From: Anaerolineales bacterium
GTDB taxonomy: Bacteria > Chloroflexota > Anaerolineae > Anaerolineales > Villigracilaceae
Direction of reading: 5' to 3'
Assembly: GCA_020634895.1 (NCBI GenBank)
Contig: JACKAV010000009.1
Coordinates: 117,832 to 181,831, forward strand
DNA: 64,000 bases
Shown here: positions 8,445 to 17,650 of the stretch, piece by piece
How the letters are laid out: each line of letters opens with the position of its first letter
Numbering within the stretch: position 1 is the stretch's first letter
Notes under the pieces: generated by a model
Told to the model about the DNA's origin: nothing
What the model saw: the letters and a program-made list of their open reading frames with translations, nothing else
Database searches by the model: none
Position numbers and translations under genes: made by a program

Positions 8445-9473
8445 ATGGAATCACAACATAAACACTGGCTGCCAATTTTCCTTCTCGTCTTATTGATCGC
8501 ACTGGCAGGATGGTATTACTCGCAAAATCCGCCAGTCACCGCATCCGCCACCGAACAACCCGTGACCGTACTTGAGCTTGCCGGTCCCGCCGCGGACCGT
8601 GACGCCGAATTCTCCGGCTTGGCTTGGCATGGTGAGACGCTCATTCTCCTGCCGCAATATCCCGAACGATTCGGCGATGGTGACGGCGCCCTCTTCGCCC
8701 TCTCCAAAGCGGACATCCTCGCCGCAGTAGACGGCACGCTTCAGACTCCGCTCGAGCCTGTTACCGTCCATTTGAATGCGCCCGGGCTGAAAGAGTCCAT
8801 TCCCTATTTTCAGGGCTACGAATCCATCGTCTTCAACGGTGACCAGGTCTTCCTGACCATCGAAGCGGGCGAAGGGACCGATATGCACGGCTATCTCGTC
8901 ACCGGCAAGATCTCGGCTGACGAGAGCGAGATCACGTTATCCACCAATAATGTTGTCGAAATCCCATTGGCTTTCCCCTCCGATAACCACGCTGACGAAG
9001 CCATCCTCATCGAAGGGGATTCCGTTTTGACCTTCTTCGAGATCAACGGTGCGGACTTGAATTCCGCTCCCGCCGCGCATGTTTTCGATTTCGGGTTGAA
9101 CCCGCAGGGGATGATTCCATTCCCGAATATCGAATACCGCGTCACTGACGCTGCCGCCGACTCTGGAAATAATTTCTGGGTCATCAACTACTTCTTCCCC
9201 GGCGACACCGACCTTGCCACAAACCACGACCCGCTCATCGAAAAATACGGAGTGGGTCCATCTCACGCCCAACATCCGCAGATCGAACGTCTCGTTGAAA
9301 TGACCTATTCACCGGAAGGCATTACACTCACCGACACAGCGCCAATTCAACTGGAACTCGAAAGCGACGACGCCCGCAACCTCGAAGGTTTGGTGCTGCT
9401 CGATGACAAAGGCTTTTTGCTCGTAACGGATAAATACCCTTCTACATTATTTATGTTCGTGGAAAAACCATAA
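8445..9473 (+). CDS. Secreted esterase-like/phytase-like propeller protein
   Basis: 342 residues. An N-terminal membrane anchor or signal segment (LPIFLLVLLIALAGWYYS) is followed by a soluble domain with the layout of the phytase-like / SdiA-regulated beta-propeller family: AEFSGLAWHGETLILLPQ, YFQGYESIVFNGDQVFLTIE, and near the end ARNLEGLVLLDDKGFLLVTDKY. It probably acts outside the membrane. Substrate and catalysis are unknown. GGAG lies seven bases before the ATG, and it is cotranscribed with the upstream glycosyltransferase. Confidence 0.65.
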   Translation: MESQHKHWLPIFLLVLLIALAGWYYSQNPPVTASATEQPVTVLELAGPAADRDAEFSGLAWHGETLILLPQYPERFGDGDGALFALSKADILAAVDGTLQTPLEPVTVHLNAPGLKESIPYFQGYESIVFNGDQVFLTIEAGEGTDMHGYLVTGKISADESEITLSTNNVVEIPLAFPSDNHADEAILIEGDSVLTFFEINGADLNSAPAAHVFDFGLNPQGMIPFPNIEYRVTDAAADSGNNFWVINYFFPGDTDLATNHDPLIEKYGVGPSHAQHPQIERLVEMTYSPEGITLTDTAPIQLELESDDARNLEGLVLLDDKGFLLVTDKYPSTLFMFVEKP

Positions 9474-9512
9474 TCCTATAAGGAATTTTTCAGACAATGG
9501 TTGCATAATAGT

Positions 9513-9539
9513 TGGGGCGGCTTTTCGCAAGCCGCCCCA
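9513..9539 (+). terminator. Strong hairpin, terminator-like without U tract
   Basis: An 11-bp GC-rich perfect stem (9513-9523 with 9529-9539) with a 5-nt loop. It lies between the phytase-like gene and the alpha-galactosidase start, and argues against the TTG start at 9501 that would place it inside the coding region. Confidence 0.5.
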
Positions 9540-9563
9540 TACTTCGTGCAATCAGAGCAGCAT

Positions 9564-11126
9564 ATGACTAAAATTCCATTTTCCGAGGTTCTGGAAAAAT
9601 CCAAAATCGTAAAAGCAAAAGAACTACAGATCGAACTCCCATCACAGCCTGTCCGATATTATCGTCACGGCTGGCAGTCGTGGTCACTGGCAGCGTGGAC
9701 CGATACAAGCCCAATCCCAATACCCAAGCCTGCCATCTTTCATCCATTGCAAGTGGACGTGGAACAAGTCTATAAAAAATACCTGAACGGTTCATGGCTC
9801 GGTGCGGTAGAGTTTTCCGATGGAAACATTCTTCTTCTTGGGGCGTTGGCTACAGACGCGAATGTGTCTCTCGTTCAGGATCAACTCACAGGGCAGAGTG
9901 ATGCGGATGAGATCGAATGGTTCATCGCCTATGGTCAGGAAAATGTCGTCTTCGAAGAATATGCCGAACAGTTGGGACGTCGTCTCGGCAAAACAAAAAA
10001 GAACGGCGTACCGCGTGTATGGTGTTCATGGTACAGCCTGTATCAGGCGATCAACGAAACACTGCTCGATAAAATATTCAATGAGATCGACGACCTGCCG
10101 TTCGATGTTTTACAGATCGATGACGGCTGGCAAATGGATATTGGCGATTGGGAGGCAAATCAAAAATTTCCATCGGGCATGAAGGCGCTGGCAGACCGAA
10201 TCAAATCAACGGGGCGAAGAGCCGGTCTGTGGCTTGCGCCGTTGATCGCAACAAAGTCATCACGCCTCTTTCACGAACATCCAAATTGGTTTCTGCAAAA
10301 AGAAGACGGGCGACTGGTCTCGGCTGGATTCAATTGGGGCGAGCGTTTATACGCGCTTGATACGACGCATCCTGACGTGACCTCATGGCTGGTTGCCCTC
10401 ATGAAGCGGATTCGCGGCTGGGGCTTCGATTACCTCAAATTGGACTTTCTATATGGCGGCGCATTGAAGGGAAAGCGCTACAAAGACATTCCGCGTGAAG
10501 CCGCGTATCGTGAATGTCTGCAAACGCTGCGCGAAGCAATGGGCGCGGACGCTTTCTTCCTGACCTGCGGAACGCCCATCCTCCCCGCCATTGGGGTATG
10601 CGACGCAATCCGCATCGGACCTGATGTCGCTTACTATTGGGAAAGATTCCATGACGCGTATTTGCTTTATAACCCCACCGTCCCAGGCACGAGGAACGCC
10701 ATCCGCACAACGCTTCATCGTCTGTGGCTGAAACCCTTATTGCACATCGACCCCGACGTCGCCTACTTCGAAACATCAGGGAATCTGCTTTCGCATGCAC
10801 AGAAAATCCTGCTGCAAGACCTTGCTCACATCTGCGATTTCAAAGCGACCTCCGACCTGCCGCAATGGATGACAAAAGAAGAACACGATGAACTACGCTC
10901 CTTTTTGGATGACAAACCCAAAGTCACCCAAACCGGACGATATACGTTCAGCGTCAACGGTCACTTTGCGGATTTCAATTCCGCGATCGAACTGCCGCAC
11001 ATCCCCAAAGGATTGACCGCATTGGGCGGCAGGCTTCTGGGCTGGCTGGGGAATAGATATATCATTTTACGAATGTACAAGATACTAGACCTCGGAAAAC
11101 TGCGAAAGAGACGGGCGATTTTGTAA
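9564..11126 (+). CDS. Alpha-galactosidase, GH36-like
   Basis: 520 residues. Cleaves terminal alpha-galactosyl units; it has no signal peptide, so it is probably cytoplasmic. It is a GH-D clan (GH36/melibiase-like) protein: PRVWCSWYSLY, VLQIDDGWQMDIGDWE, AGLWLAPL, and YLKLDFLYGG with probable nucleophile Asp294. AIRIGPDVAYYW carries the probable acid/base Asp354. It is shorter than classic 700-residue GH36 enzymes and has a small N-terminal beta domain. The ATG at 9564 has only a weak ribosome site. No transporter or other sugar gene is adjacent, so the substrate (raffinose-type sugars or a glycolipid) is not shown by context. Confidence 0.85.
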   Translation: MTKIPFSEVLEKSKIVKAKELQIELPSQPVRYYRHGWQSWSLAAWTDTSPIPIPKPAIFHPLQVDVEQVYKKYLNGSWLGAVEFSDGNILLLGALATDANVSLVQDQLTGQSDADEIEWFIAYGQENVVFEEYAEQLGRRLGKTKKNGVPRVWCSWYSLYQAINETLLDKIFNEIDDLPFDVLQIDDGWQMDIGDWEANQKFPSGMKALADRIKSTGRRAGLWLAPLIATKSSRLFHEHPNWFLQKEDGRLVSAGFNWGERLYALDTTHPDVTSWLVALMKRIRGWGFDYLKLDFLYGGALKGKRYKDIPREAAYRECLQTLREAMGADAFFLTCGTPILPAIGVCDAIRIGPDVAYYWERFHDAYLLYNPTVPGTRNAIRTTLHRLWLKPLLHIDPDVAYFETSGNLLSHAQKILLQDLAHICDFKATSDLPQWMTKEEHDELRSFLDDKPKVTQTGRYTFSVNGHFADFNSAIELPHIPKGLTALGGRLLGWLGNRYIILRMYKILDLGKLRKRRAIL

Positions 11127-11171
11127 AGTTGATGTGGGTTATACTACCTTCAACAAAAGCTTGGAGGTTGT

Positions 11172-12614
11172 ATGTCCCCACTATTTTCTTCCAATGAGCA
11201 TCCACGCAAAAGTAAGTGGGTATATTTATGGCAATCCGCAGACATCAGGCAGAAAATTCTTATAACCCTATTGCTGGTGGCCATCTATAGATTCCTGCTC
11301 AATATCCCGGTACCTGGAATAATTTCCACGCCGGATTCGATTCGGGAAAATATAGTTCCTGGAAGCGGGCTTTACACCATGCTGGATTTCCTGAGTATGT
11401 TGTCAGGAAGTTCCCTGCTTGGTGTTTCCGTGCTGGCGCTTGGATTATTGCCATTCAACTTATCAGGGCTTTTATTAAAATTAACAATTCCCCTGATACC
11501 AAGTTTACAAATGATGTTCGAAGATGACCCGCGCGGAAGTCAGCGATGGTTTGAAAGATGGAATTATTATCTTGCTGTGCCGGTTGCAATATTTGAGGCT
11601 TTTCTTTTCCTGTTTCTGATTTCCCCGAATTGCGAGGGTAAATTGTTTTTATTGGATGGAGGGAGTAAACAATCCGGTCTTTTATTTATGATAGCTGCAA
11701 TAACCATTCTGGTCGCTGGCTCCTTCCTTGCAGTCTGGTTTGCTGGCTTGATCAGCGAATATGGTATTCGCGGGCAGGGGAATTCGATACTAATTATGAG
11801 CGGAATTATCGGTGGAGTGTCAAATGAGTTCGCGCGGTTGGTATACGCGCCCTCCACAGATGAAGGCAATCTTCTGCCAGCCTTTTCTCAAAGGATACTC
11901 CACCTTGGGAACGAACCGTTAACTCTTATAAAGCTAATTTCCTATATAGTCTTATTTGTGCTTTGTATTTTAATTGTGGTCTATCTTCAAGGAGGGCGGC
12001 GAAATATCCCCGTCCTGTACCCTGGAAGACGGGTGGGAAGTCGAATGTCCATGCCAATCAAAGGGAACCTGCCCCTGCAATTAACCATCGGAAGCGATGG
12101 ACTAATCGGCAGTCAATTACTTGTAGCACTGACCACCTTTTATGCTCCATTAATATCTTGTTCAAGCAATGCGGCGGCAAATACAGGCGCGCTTTGGATC
12201 ATTAATATATTTGGGGGAGACAGCCCCTCCTTCGCAATAATCACCTTTATAAGCGTTGTAACTTTTACCTACTTTTATACAGGCATCACATTTCAACAAC
12301 AAAATTATGCTGAGAATCTATGGCGGACAGGGGCGAGAATCCCAGGAGTAAATACCCAAAACGCCACCCAGAAATATTTGGAAATTGTTCAAAGGCGTAT
12401 CACACTCCCCAGTGCGCTTGGATTGGGACTGTTGACAATTGCCCCCTGGATGTTCAATCTATTTCTTGTGAATGTGGGCAGCGAGAGTGTCACTCTGAGT
12501 CTGCTCGACGCCGAAAAAATATTGATCATGGTCGGCGTAATTCGAGATATTTTCTTAAATCTCGGAGCAGAATTGCACCTACATGGATACCAAGAAAGTA
12601 TACTAATGCGATAA
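11172..12614 (+). CDS. Divergent stand-alone SecY paralogue
   Basis: 480 residues with ~10 transmembrane helices matching SecY along its length: QKILITLLLVAIYRFLLNIPVPGI at the start of helix 1, LALGLLPFNLSGLLLKL, YGIRGQGNSILIMSGII, GGRRNIPVLYPGR (cytosolic loop C4, basic pair kept), and FTYFYTGITFQQQNYAENLW with RITLPSALGLGLL. In the C5 loop, housekeeping SecY has PGIRPG; here it is IPGVNTQ, so the conserved Arg (R357 in E. coli) is Asn394. The gene is outside any ribosomal-protein cluster and has no secA2 beside it. GGAGG precedes the ATG. It is either a dedicated export channel or a non-translocating relative. Confidence 0.85.
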   Translation: MSPLFSSNEHPRKSKWVYLWQSADIRQKILITLLLVAIYRFLLNIPVPGIISTPDSIRENIVPGSGLYTMLDFLSMLSGSSLLGVSVLALGLLPFNLSGLLLKLTIPLIPSLQMMFEDDPRGSQRWFERWNYYLAVPVAIFEAFLFLFLISPNCEGKLFLLDGGSKQSGLLFMIAAITILVAGSFLAVWFAGLISEYGIRGQGNSILIMSGIIGGVSNEFARLVYAPSTDEGNLLPAFSQRILHLGNEPLTLIKLISYIVLFVLCILIVVYLQGGRRNIPVLYPGRRVGSRMSMPIKGNLPLQLTIGSDGLIGSQLLVALTTFYAPLISCSSNAAANTGALWIINIFGGDSPSFAIITFISVVTFTYFYTGITFQQQNYAENLWRTGARIPGVNTQNATQKYLEIVQRRITLPSALGLGLLTIAPWMFNLFLVNVGSESVTLSLLDAEKILIMVGVIRDIFLNLGAELHLHGYQESILMR

Positions 12615-12760
12615 TATTCTACACGATACAGATGACATCCTCCTTCACCCCTCGGACCTCTTAAGGACAACATCTTCCGTTACAACGGCGAGCACGGTTA
12701 ATTGGTATTTTAGAAGTGTTAAAAATCAGGAAATGGATCAAATTAATCAAAGAGGATAAA

Positions 12761-13786
12761 ATGGATCTTAAAAAATTTAGCGTTATCTCCGTCCTTTTGC
12801 TTTCCAGCCTCGCCTGTAATCTTACATCGTCAGGTGTAGTCACACCCACACCTGAGAATACCGAGCCAGAGCCAACGACTGCCCCCAATGAGATTACCGC
12901 AACGAAGCCAGCCACTTCTTCTGATGTCCCAGCCATTGCAAATTGCCCCATCTTCCCTGCGGATAACTATTGGAACACCCCCATCGACTCGCTGCCTGTC
13001 CACCCTCAATCTGATGCATGGATCGACAGCATCGGTCGCGACGTAGAATTCCACATGGACTTCGGGTCAGGTGAATATGAAGGTGGATTGCTTGGCATTC
13101 CGTATGAAATTGTTTCCGGCTCAACAGTAGCCAAGTATGATCCGGAATTTTATTATCCCGAAGAATCCGACCCGGGACCGTATCCGATACCCGATAATCC
13201 GGGTATTGAAGCAGGCGGTGATCACCATGTCCTTGTCGTTGATACAGATACATGTACCTTATACGAAATCTTTGATGCCAGTTTCGATAACGGACAGTGG
13301 TTTGGCGGTTCCGGGGCAATATTCGATCTTAGCTCAAATGGACTTCGCCCCGACACATGGACATCTGCCGACGCAGCGGGTTTGCCCATTTTGCCCGGGC
13401 TCGTTCGTTATGATGAGATCGCGGCGGGTGAGATCCGGCACGCGCTTCGATTTACAGTCGAAGAAACAGCGGGGTACATCTGGCCCGCGCGCCATCAGAC
13501 GGCTGATCCACAAGATGGAATTCCCCCCATGGGCGCATGGTTCCGCTTAAAGGCAGATTTTGATATTTCAGGCTTCCCAGCGGAAATGCAGGTCATATTG
13601 CAAGCCATGAAGACCTACGGGATCATTCTCGCAGACAATGGCTCGAACTGGTATGTCAGCGGCGCGCCCGACGAACGCTGGGATAATGACATGCTGCACC
13701 TACTCGATGTACTGACAGGAAATGATTTCGAAGCGGTGGATGCATCGGCGTTGATAGTGGATAAAGATTCGGGGGAGGTGAAGTAA
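12761..13786 (+). CDS. Lipoprotein of unknown function
   Basis: 341 residues from the ATG at 12761, chosen for AGAGGA five bases upstream; the frame opens at 12716. It starts with a lipoprotein signal peptide ending SSLAC (Cys19), then a Thr/Pro/Glu linker, then a ~290-residue domain beginning NCPIFPADNYWNTPIDSLPV. Conserved-looking stretches include AGGDHHVLVVDTDTCTLYE and DERWDNDMLHLLDVL. I know this domain only as an uncharacterised secreted protein type. It ends six bases before the helicase gene. Confidence 0.6.
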   Translation: MDLKKFSVISVLLLSSLACNLTSSGVVTPTPENTEPEPTTAPNEITATKPATSSDVPAIANCPIFPADNYWNTPIDSLPVHPQSDAWIDSIGRDVEFHMDFGSGEYEGGLLGIPYEIVSGSTVAKYDPEFYYPEESDPGPYPIPDNPGIEAGGDHHVLVVDTDTCTLYEIFDASFDNGQWFGGSGAIFDLSSNGLRPDTWTSADAAGLPILPGLVRYDEIAAGEIRHALRFTVEETAGYIWPARHQTADPQDGIPPMGAWFRLKADFDISGFPAEMQVILQAMKTYGIILADNGSNWYVSGAPDERWDNDMLHLLDVLTGNDFEAVDASALIVDKDSGEVK

Positions 13787-13792
13787 AAAATT

Positions 13793-16081
13793 ATGGCATT
13801 CACCCCTCGCCCCTCACAAGAAAAAATCCTCCGCTACAACGGCGGGAGGCTTGGCATTGCCGCCGTTCCCGGCGCAGGCAAAACGCATATCCTCTCCGCG
13901 CTGGCGGCGAAGCTCATTCAAGAGGGACGGCTTGGCAACGATCAGGAAATCCTCATCGTTACCCTCGTCAACTCGGCGGTGGACAATTTCGAAGCGCGCA
14001 TTAAACGTTTCTTCGACAACCCGCTGCAGGCTTTGTACAAATATCGCGTCCGCACATTGCATGGCCTCGCGCACGACATCGTCCGCGAGAAACCTGCGAG
14101 CGTTGGGCTGGATGAACGCTTCAACATCATCGACGAACGTGAGGCGGGATTCATCCGCCGCGAGTCAGTCAATGCGTGGCTGGCAAGTCACTCGCTGGAT
14201 GAATACCTCGACCCGGCGCTCGACAACTCCAAACGGGATTGGGTCAAACGTCAGCAGCTGCCCGATCTATTGGACTCCCTCGCCTTAGCCTTTATCCGCT
14301 CATCCAAAGACCGCCTCCTGACTCCCGAAAGCCTGCGAGCCAAACTCGACACTGCTCCTGCGCCTCTGCCTTTGGCGGAGCTTGGACAGTCCATCTACGC
14401 AGACTATCAACGCGCGCTTGCCTACCGCGGCGCCGTGGACTTCGACGACCTCATCCGCCTGGCGCTCACCCTCCTCGAAACGGACGAAGAGTTTCGTGCC
14501 CGCCTGCAATATCGCTATCCATTTATTCTTGAAGACGAAGCGCAGGATTCGAGTCAGACACAGGAAAGAATATTGTCATTACTTTCAGGCAGCGAATCCC
14601 CCTCTCCCTCAGGGAGAGAGGCTAGGGGTGAGGGAAATTGGGTCCGTGTGGGCGACCCCAACCAAGCCATCTTTGAAACCTTCACGACCGCATCCCCGGA
14701 ACTTTTGCGCGCCTTCATCCAAAACAACCCCAGCGTAGACATGCCTGAGTCTGGACGGTCACAGCCTTCGGTATTGGCAGTCGCTAACCATCTCATTGAC
14801 TGGGTCATGTCCGCCCACCCCGAAGCCCAAGCACGGACAGCTCTCTCCGTGCCGCATATCATCCCTGTGCCAGAGGGCGACCCGCAGCAAAATCCGCCCG
14901 ACGACCCCGAAGCTATTAAATTTATTTCTACTAAATACACACCTGAACAGGAACTTGAGGCGGTGGCAAAGTCCATTAAGGGATTCGTCGATTCGTTTGC
15001 AGATTTCCGTACTGAAGAACAGCCGACCATTGCAGTGCTTGTTCCGCGTAACCAACGCGGCGTGGAAATGGTCAATGCGCTGCGTCAGCGCGGGATCGAA
15101 CCGATCGAGTTGATCTCGTCCACTTCGGAGACGCGTGCGGCGGCGGGAGCATTGAGTCATCTGCTTGCATATCTCTCCGAGCCCGGCAGCGCGCGGAAGT
15201 TGTCGAAGGCGTATGAAGTCTATCGCCGGGATATTTTCGGGTCGAATGCAACGGGAGCAGAGTCCACGCAGGAAGAGAATCGCGCGCACATTGAACATAC
15301 CCCCTCGCTACTGCGCCGTATGGCAGACGTGGAAAACTTCATCGCGCCACAAAATGTCAACGACTGGCTGGCAGGCTTGAGTGAGTCTGAACCGATGCAA
15401 GTCATCGAAGAATTAAATCGATTTCGCGTCAACGTCCAGCGTTGGTTGAATGCGGTCACGCTTCCCATCGATCAATTGGTGTTGACGCTGGCACAGGATG
15501 TCTTTGGTGATGCGTCTGATCTGGCGTTGGCAAATAAATTGGCGTTGGTACTGCGCAGCGCCGCGGACGATCATTCGGATTGGCGTTTGCCTGAGTTGGC
15601 AACCGAGCTGACGGTGATCGCAAAGAACGAGCGGCGCTTCATCGGCTTCGCAGACGATGACTCCGGCTTCGACCCAGAGAAGCATCGCGGACGCGTGGTG
15701 GTGACGACGATGCACAAGGCGAAAGGGTTGGAATGGGACCGCGTATATTTGATGTCGGTCAATAATTATGACTTCCCTTCGAACATGCCGAACGACCGTT
15801 ACATTTCAGAGAAATGGTTCATCCGCGGCGGCTTGGATCTGGCTGGCGAGTCCCTTGCGCAATTGACTGCGTTGGAGTCGACGGGTGAATATGACTGGTA
15901 TGAAGAAGGTGCAGCAACGCTGCGTTCTCGTTTGGATTATGTAAAAGAGAGATTGCGTCTGCTATATGTGGGCATTACCCGCGCCAAACGGGATTTGATC
16001 GTAACGTGGAACACGGGCAGGCAAGGCGATGCAACGCCGAGTTTGCCGTTGAGTGAGTTGATGGGTTGGCGGGAAAATTAA
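13793..16081 (+). CDS. UvrD/PcrA-type ATP-dependent helicase
   Basis: 762 residues. A superfamily 1A DNA helicase with a full motif set: Walker A AAVPGAGKTHI (~22-33), IVTLVNSAVDNFEARI (Ia), FILEDEAQDSSQT (II), RVGDPNQAIFETF (III), VVVTTMHKAKGLEWDRVYL (V), LLYVGITRAKRDL (VI). It unwinds DNA 3' to 5' in repair by family. Between motifs II and III, residues ~269-281 (SPSPSGREARGEG) are the translation of a palindromic repeat inserted in frame (14598-14634). No nuclease domain is seen. It lies directly behind a lipoprotein gene and is closed by a bidirectional terminator. Confidence 0.88.
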   Translation: MAFTPRPSQEKILRYNGGRLGIAAVPGAGKTHILSALAAKLIQEGRLGNDQEILIVTLVNSAVDNFEARIKRFFDNPLQALYKYRVRTLHGLAHDIVREKPASVGLDERFNIIDEREAGFIRRESVNAWLASHSLDEYLDPALDNSKRDWVKRQQLPDLLDSLALAFIRSSKDRLLTPESLRAKLDTAPAPLPLAELGQSIYADYQRALAYRGAVDFDDLIRLALTLLETDEEFRARLQYRYPFILEDEAQDSSQTQERILSLLSGSESPSPSGREARGEGNWVRVGDPNQAIFETFTTASPELLRAFIQNNPSVDMPESGRSQPSVLAVANHLIDWVMSAHPEAQARTALSVPHIIPVPEGDPQQNPPDDPEAIKFISTKYTPEQELEAVAKSIKGFVDSFADFRTEEQPTIAVLVPRNQRGVEMVNALRQRGIEPIELISSTSETRAAAGALSHLLAYLSEPGSARKLSKAYEVYRRDIFGSNATGAESTQEENRAHIEHTPSLLRRMADVENFIAPQNVNDWLAGLSESEPMQVIEELNRFRVNVQRWLNAVTLPIDQLVLTLAQDVFGDASDLALANKLALVLRSAADDHSDWRLPELATELTVIAKNERRFIGFADDDSGFDPEKHRGRVVVTTMHKAKGLEWDRVYLMSVNNYDFPSNMPNDRYISEKWFIRGGLDLAGESLAQLTALESTGEYDWYEEGAATLRSRLDYVKERLRLLYVGITRAKRDLIVTWNTGRQGDATPSLPLSELMGWREN
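14598..14634. repeat. Short palindromic repeat inside the helicase gene
   Basis: CCCTCTCCCT-CA-GGGAGAG followed by GGGGTGAGGG. A related element of inverse orientation lies at 61803-61851. Its length and phase keep the reading frame open, and it encodes a Ser/Pro/Gly/Arg loop absent from normal UvrD proteins. Confidence 0.7.
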
Positions 16082-16108
16082 ATGATGACTTCGGAAAGAT
16101 GAATGATG

Positions 16109-16146
16109 AAAATGGTCTCGGGATGTCATGTCCACGAGACCATTTT
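16109..16146 (+). terminator. Bidirectional terminator, GGTCTCG type (copy 1)
   Basis: A 12-bp stem AAAATGGTCTCG / CGAGACCATTTT (16109-16120, 16135-16146) between convergent genes, with T runs in both directions. It shares its core with the hairpins at 17025 and 17602. Confidence 0.85.
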
Positions 16147-16171
16147 GTTTTCCAAAGCCATCGACAAAATT

Positions 16172-16885
16172 TTAGTGATTTGCTACTAGGTTCTCCAACA
16201 CAGCAAGAGCAATTGGCTCCAGCATTTCAAAGGTGACAGTCCCAGCAGTGCCGTGTCCCTCAACGAGGACATCTATATTTTTATATTGATAGGTAATCGT
16301 AACCGACCGGGCATTGGGATCGTCACCGAATGGATTGTCTATCGTGGCTAGAAGAGCATTGTCCGCTGCGCCAAGGACGATCGGTTCTCCGTTGTAAACT
16401 CCCTTACGGAAGTCGGAAGGAAAATCGTAGCTGATAAAAGCCGCCGCCCCATCGGTCGATGCGAACCGCTCGATAACCACCAAAATCCGAATCGGTATAT
16501 CGGTCAAGTCAGGTTCGGGAAGATACATGTCGTTGATGCCTTCCATCCATTCGACTTGATCCAATATCTGTTGGTATTCTGATCCCCAAGTCTCAACAAG
16601 ACCCTCCTTTGAAATATCCACATGGTTTGCCAGGCTATACGTGCCGGGAAAAACTTCCAACGGTGCTTGAAACCCTGTGAGATCGCCGCTTATGATGTCT
16701 GAAGTTTTGGCAGGTTCTGTAGAAAGTTCCGCTTCAGTTGGCGGCGAAGTTTCCTCATTGATAATTTCCTGAGTAGGAACATTTTGCGGGACAATTTCCG
16801 TGCTGCCTGGCTGGTCTACATTTGCAGGCGCACAGCCAAACACAAAAAAAGAAGCGATAAATACAAGAACAAATATCCTTTTCAT
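16172..16885 (-). CDS. Lipoprotein of unknown function
   Basis: 237 residues from the ATG at 16885, which has AAGGAG six bases upstream. The signal peptide MKRIFVLVFIASFFVFGC has a lipobox Cys18, followed by an acidic Pro/Thr/Glu linker (~20-65). The globular part contains WGSEYQQILDQVEWMEGIND and VITYQYKNIDVLV-like strands; no family is recognised. It is presumably anchored on the outer face of the membrane. It is a single gene flanked by GGTCTCG-type terminators. Confidence 0.6.
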   Translation of the reverse strand: MKRIFVLVFIASFFVFGCAPANVDQPGSTEIVPQNVPTQEIINEETSPPTEAELSTEPAKTSDIISGDLTGFQAPLEVFPGTYSLANHVDISKEGLVETWGSEYQQILDQVEWMEGINDMYLPEPDLTDIPIRILVVIERFASTDGAAAFISYDFPSDFRKGVYNGEPIVLGAADNALLATIDNPFGDDPNARSVTITYQYKNIDVLVEGHGTAGTVTFEMLEPIALAVLENLVANH

Positions 16886-17024
16886 GACTCTCTCCTTTTC
16901 TGTTGCCTCGGGTGAAAAAATCATCCAGACAAATAAATCTGACAATTACACTATATGCCTTTCTCCCTCCCAAAACATGTAAGCTTTGTCACGTGATTAT
17001 TAGACATCACTCCAAACTGGAATC

Positions 17025-17064
17025 AAAAACGGTCTCGGGATATTGCATCCACGAGACCGTTTTT
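17025..17064 (-). terminator. Terminator, GGTCTCG type (copy 2)
   Basis: A 13-bp stem AAAAACGGTCTCG / CGAGACCGTTTTT (17025-17037, 17052-17064), placed just after the stop of the minus-strand GNAT gene. Confidence 0.8.
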
Positions 17065-17075
17065 AGCGCAATCGA

Positions 17076-17582
17076 TCACAGGCTTATTGAGAATAACTTC
17101 AAATCGATATCGTCCTTTGATAATTTGACCATCTTCTCGAAGGACATTCCCAGCTTTTCAAGCACGCGGATCGAACCTTCATTGGCAGGGTCCACGATGG
17201 CAACGACTCGTCTCAGCCGGAAATTTTCCTTCGCCTGTTTCATCACAGCCTGCGCGGACTCGAACGCATAGCCCTTCGACCAGAATTTCGGCAAAAAAGC
17301 ATAGCCAATGTCCACGTCTTCCAACGCCTCCCGCTTGATCAATCCGCACATACCAATGGCTTCCCCAGTTTCATTCAACGTGACCGCAAGCAGTCCAAAC
17401 CCGTTTTTTGCATAGCTTGAAATAGTACCATTCTCAAGATATTTCTCCGCGTCAGAGAGAGTCCGCACACCGCGGTCACCGATATTTTGGATGAAAGAAG
17501 GCTCATTCAACAAATCAAGAATGAAATTCGCGTCGCTCAAAATGAAAGGACGAAGGACAAGGCGCTCAGTTTGAATCTGCAT
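17076..17582 (-). CDS. GNAT N-acetyltransferase, RimJ/RimL type
   Basis: 168 residues. Transfers an acetyl group from acetyl-CoA to an amino group; the substrate is unknown. Family marks: MQIQTERLVLRPFILSDANF at the N-terminus, GMCGLIKR, DIGYAFLPKFWSKGYAFES (the acetyl-CoA pyrophosphate-binding turn is in FWSKGYA) and NEGSIRVLEKLGM. The GTG at 17594 is in frame, but GGAG sits right against it and suits the ATG at 17582 better. It is a single gene between two terminators. Confidence 0.85.
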   Translation of the reverse strand: MQIQTERLVLRPFILSDANFILDLLNEPSFIQNIGDRGVRTLSDAEKYLENGTISSYAKNGFGLLAVTLNETGEAIGMCGLIKREALEDVDIGYAFLPKFWSKGYAFESAQAVMKQAKENFRLRRVVAIVDPANEGSIRVLEKLGMSFEKMVKLSKDDIDLKLFSISL

Positions 17583-17601
17583 ATTAATGGTCACTCCAAA
17601 T

Positions 17602-17638
17602 AAAATGGTCTCGAATTTTACATCTCCGAGACCATTTT
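17602..17638 (-). terminator. Terminator, GGTCTCG type (copy 3)
   Basis: A 12-bp stem AAAATGGTCTCG / CGAGACCATTTT (17602-17613, 17627-17638). It lies just after the stop of the deazaflavin-type oxidoreductase gene on the minus strand. Confidence 0.85.
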
Positions 17639-17650
17639 ATGAAAATAACG

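Noticed and set aside
9501..9563. TTG start adding 21 residues to the alpha-galactosidase
   Set aside because: Would place an 11-bp terminator-like hairpin inside the coding region and has no ribosome site.
14598..14634. CRISPR-like or terminator element in the helicase
   Set aside because: A single palindrome within an open frame with a relative elsewhere; no spaced repeat array and no U tract.
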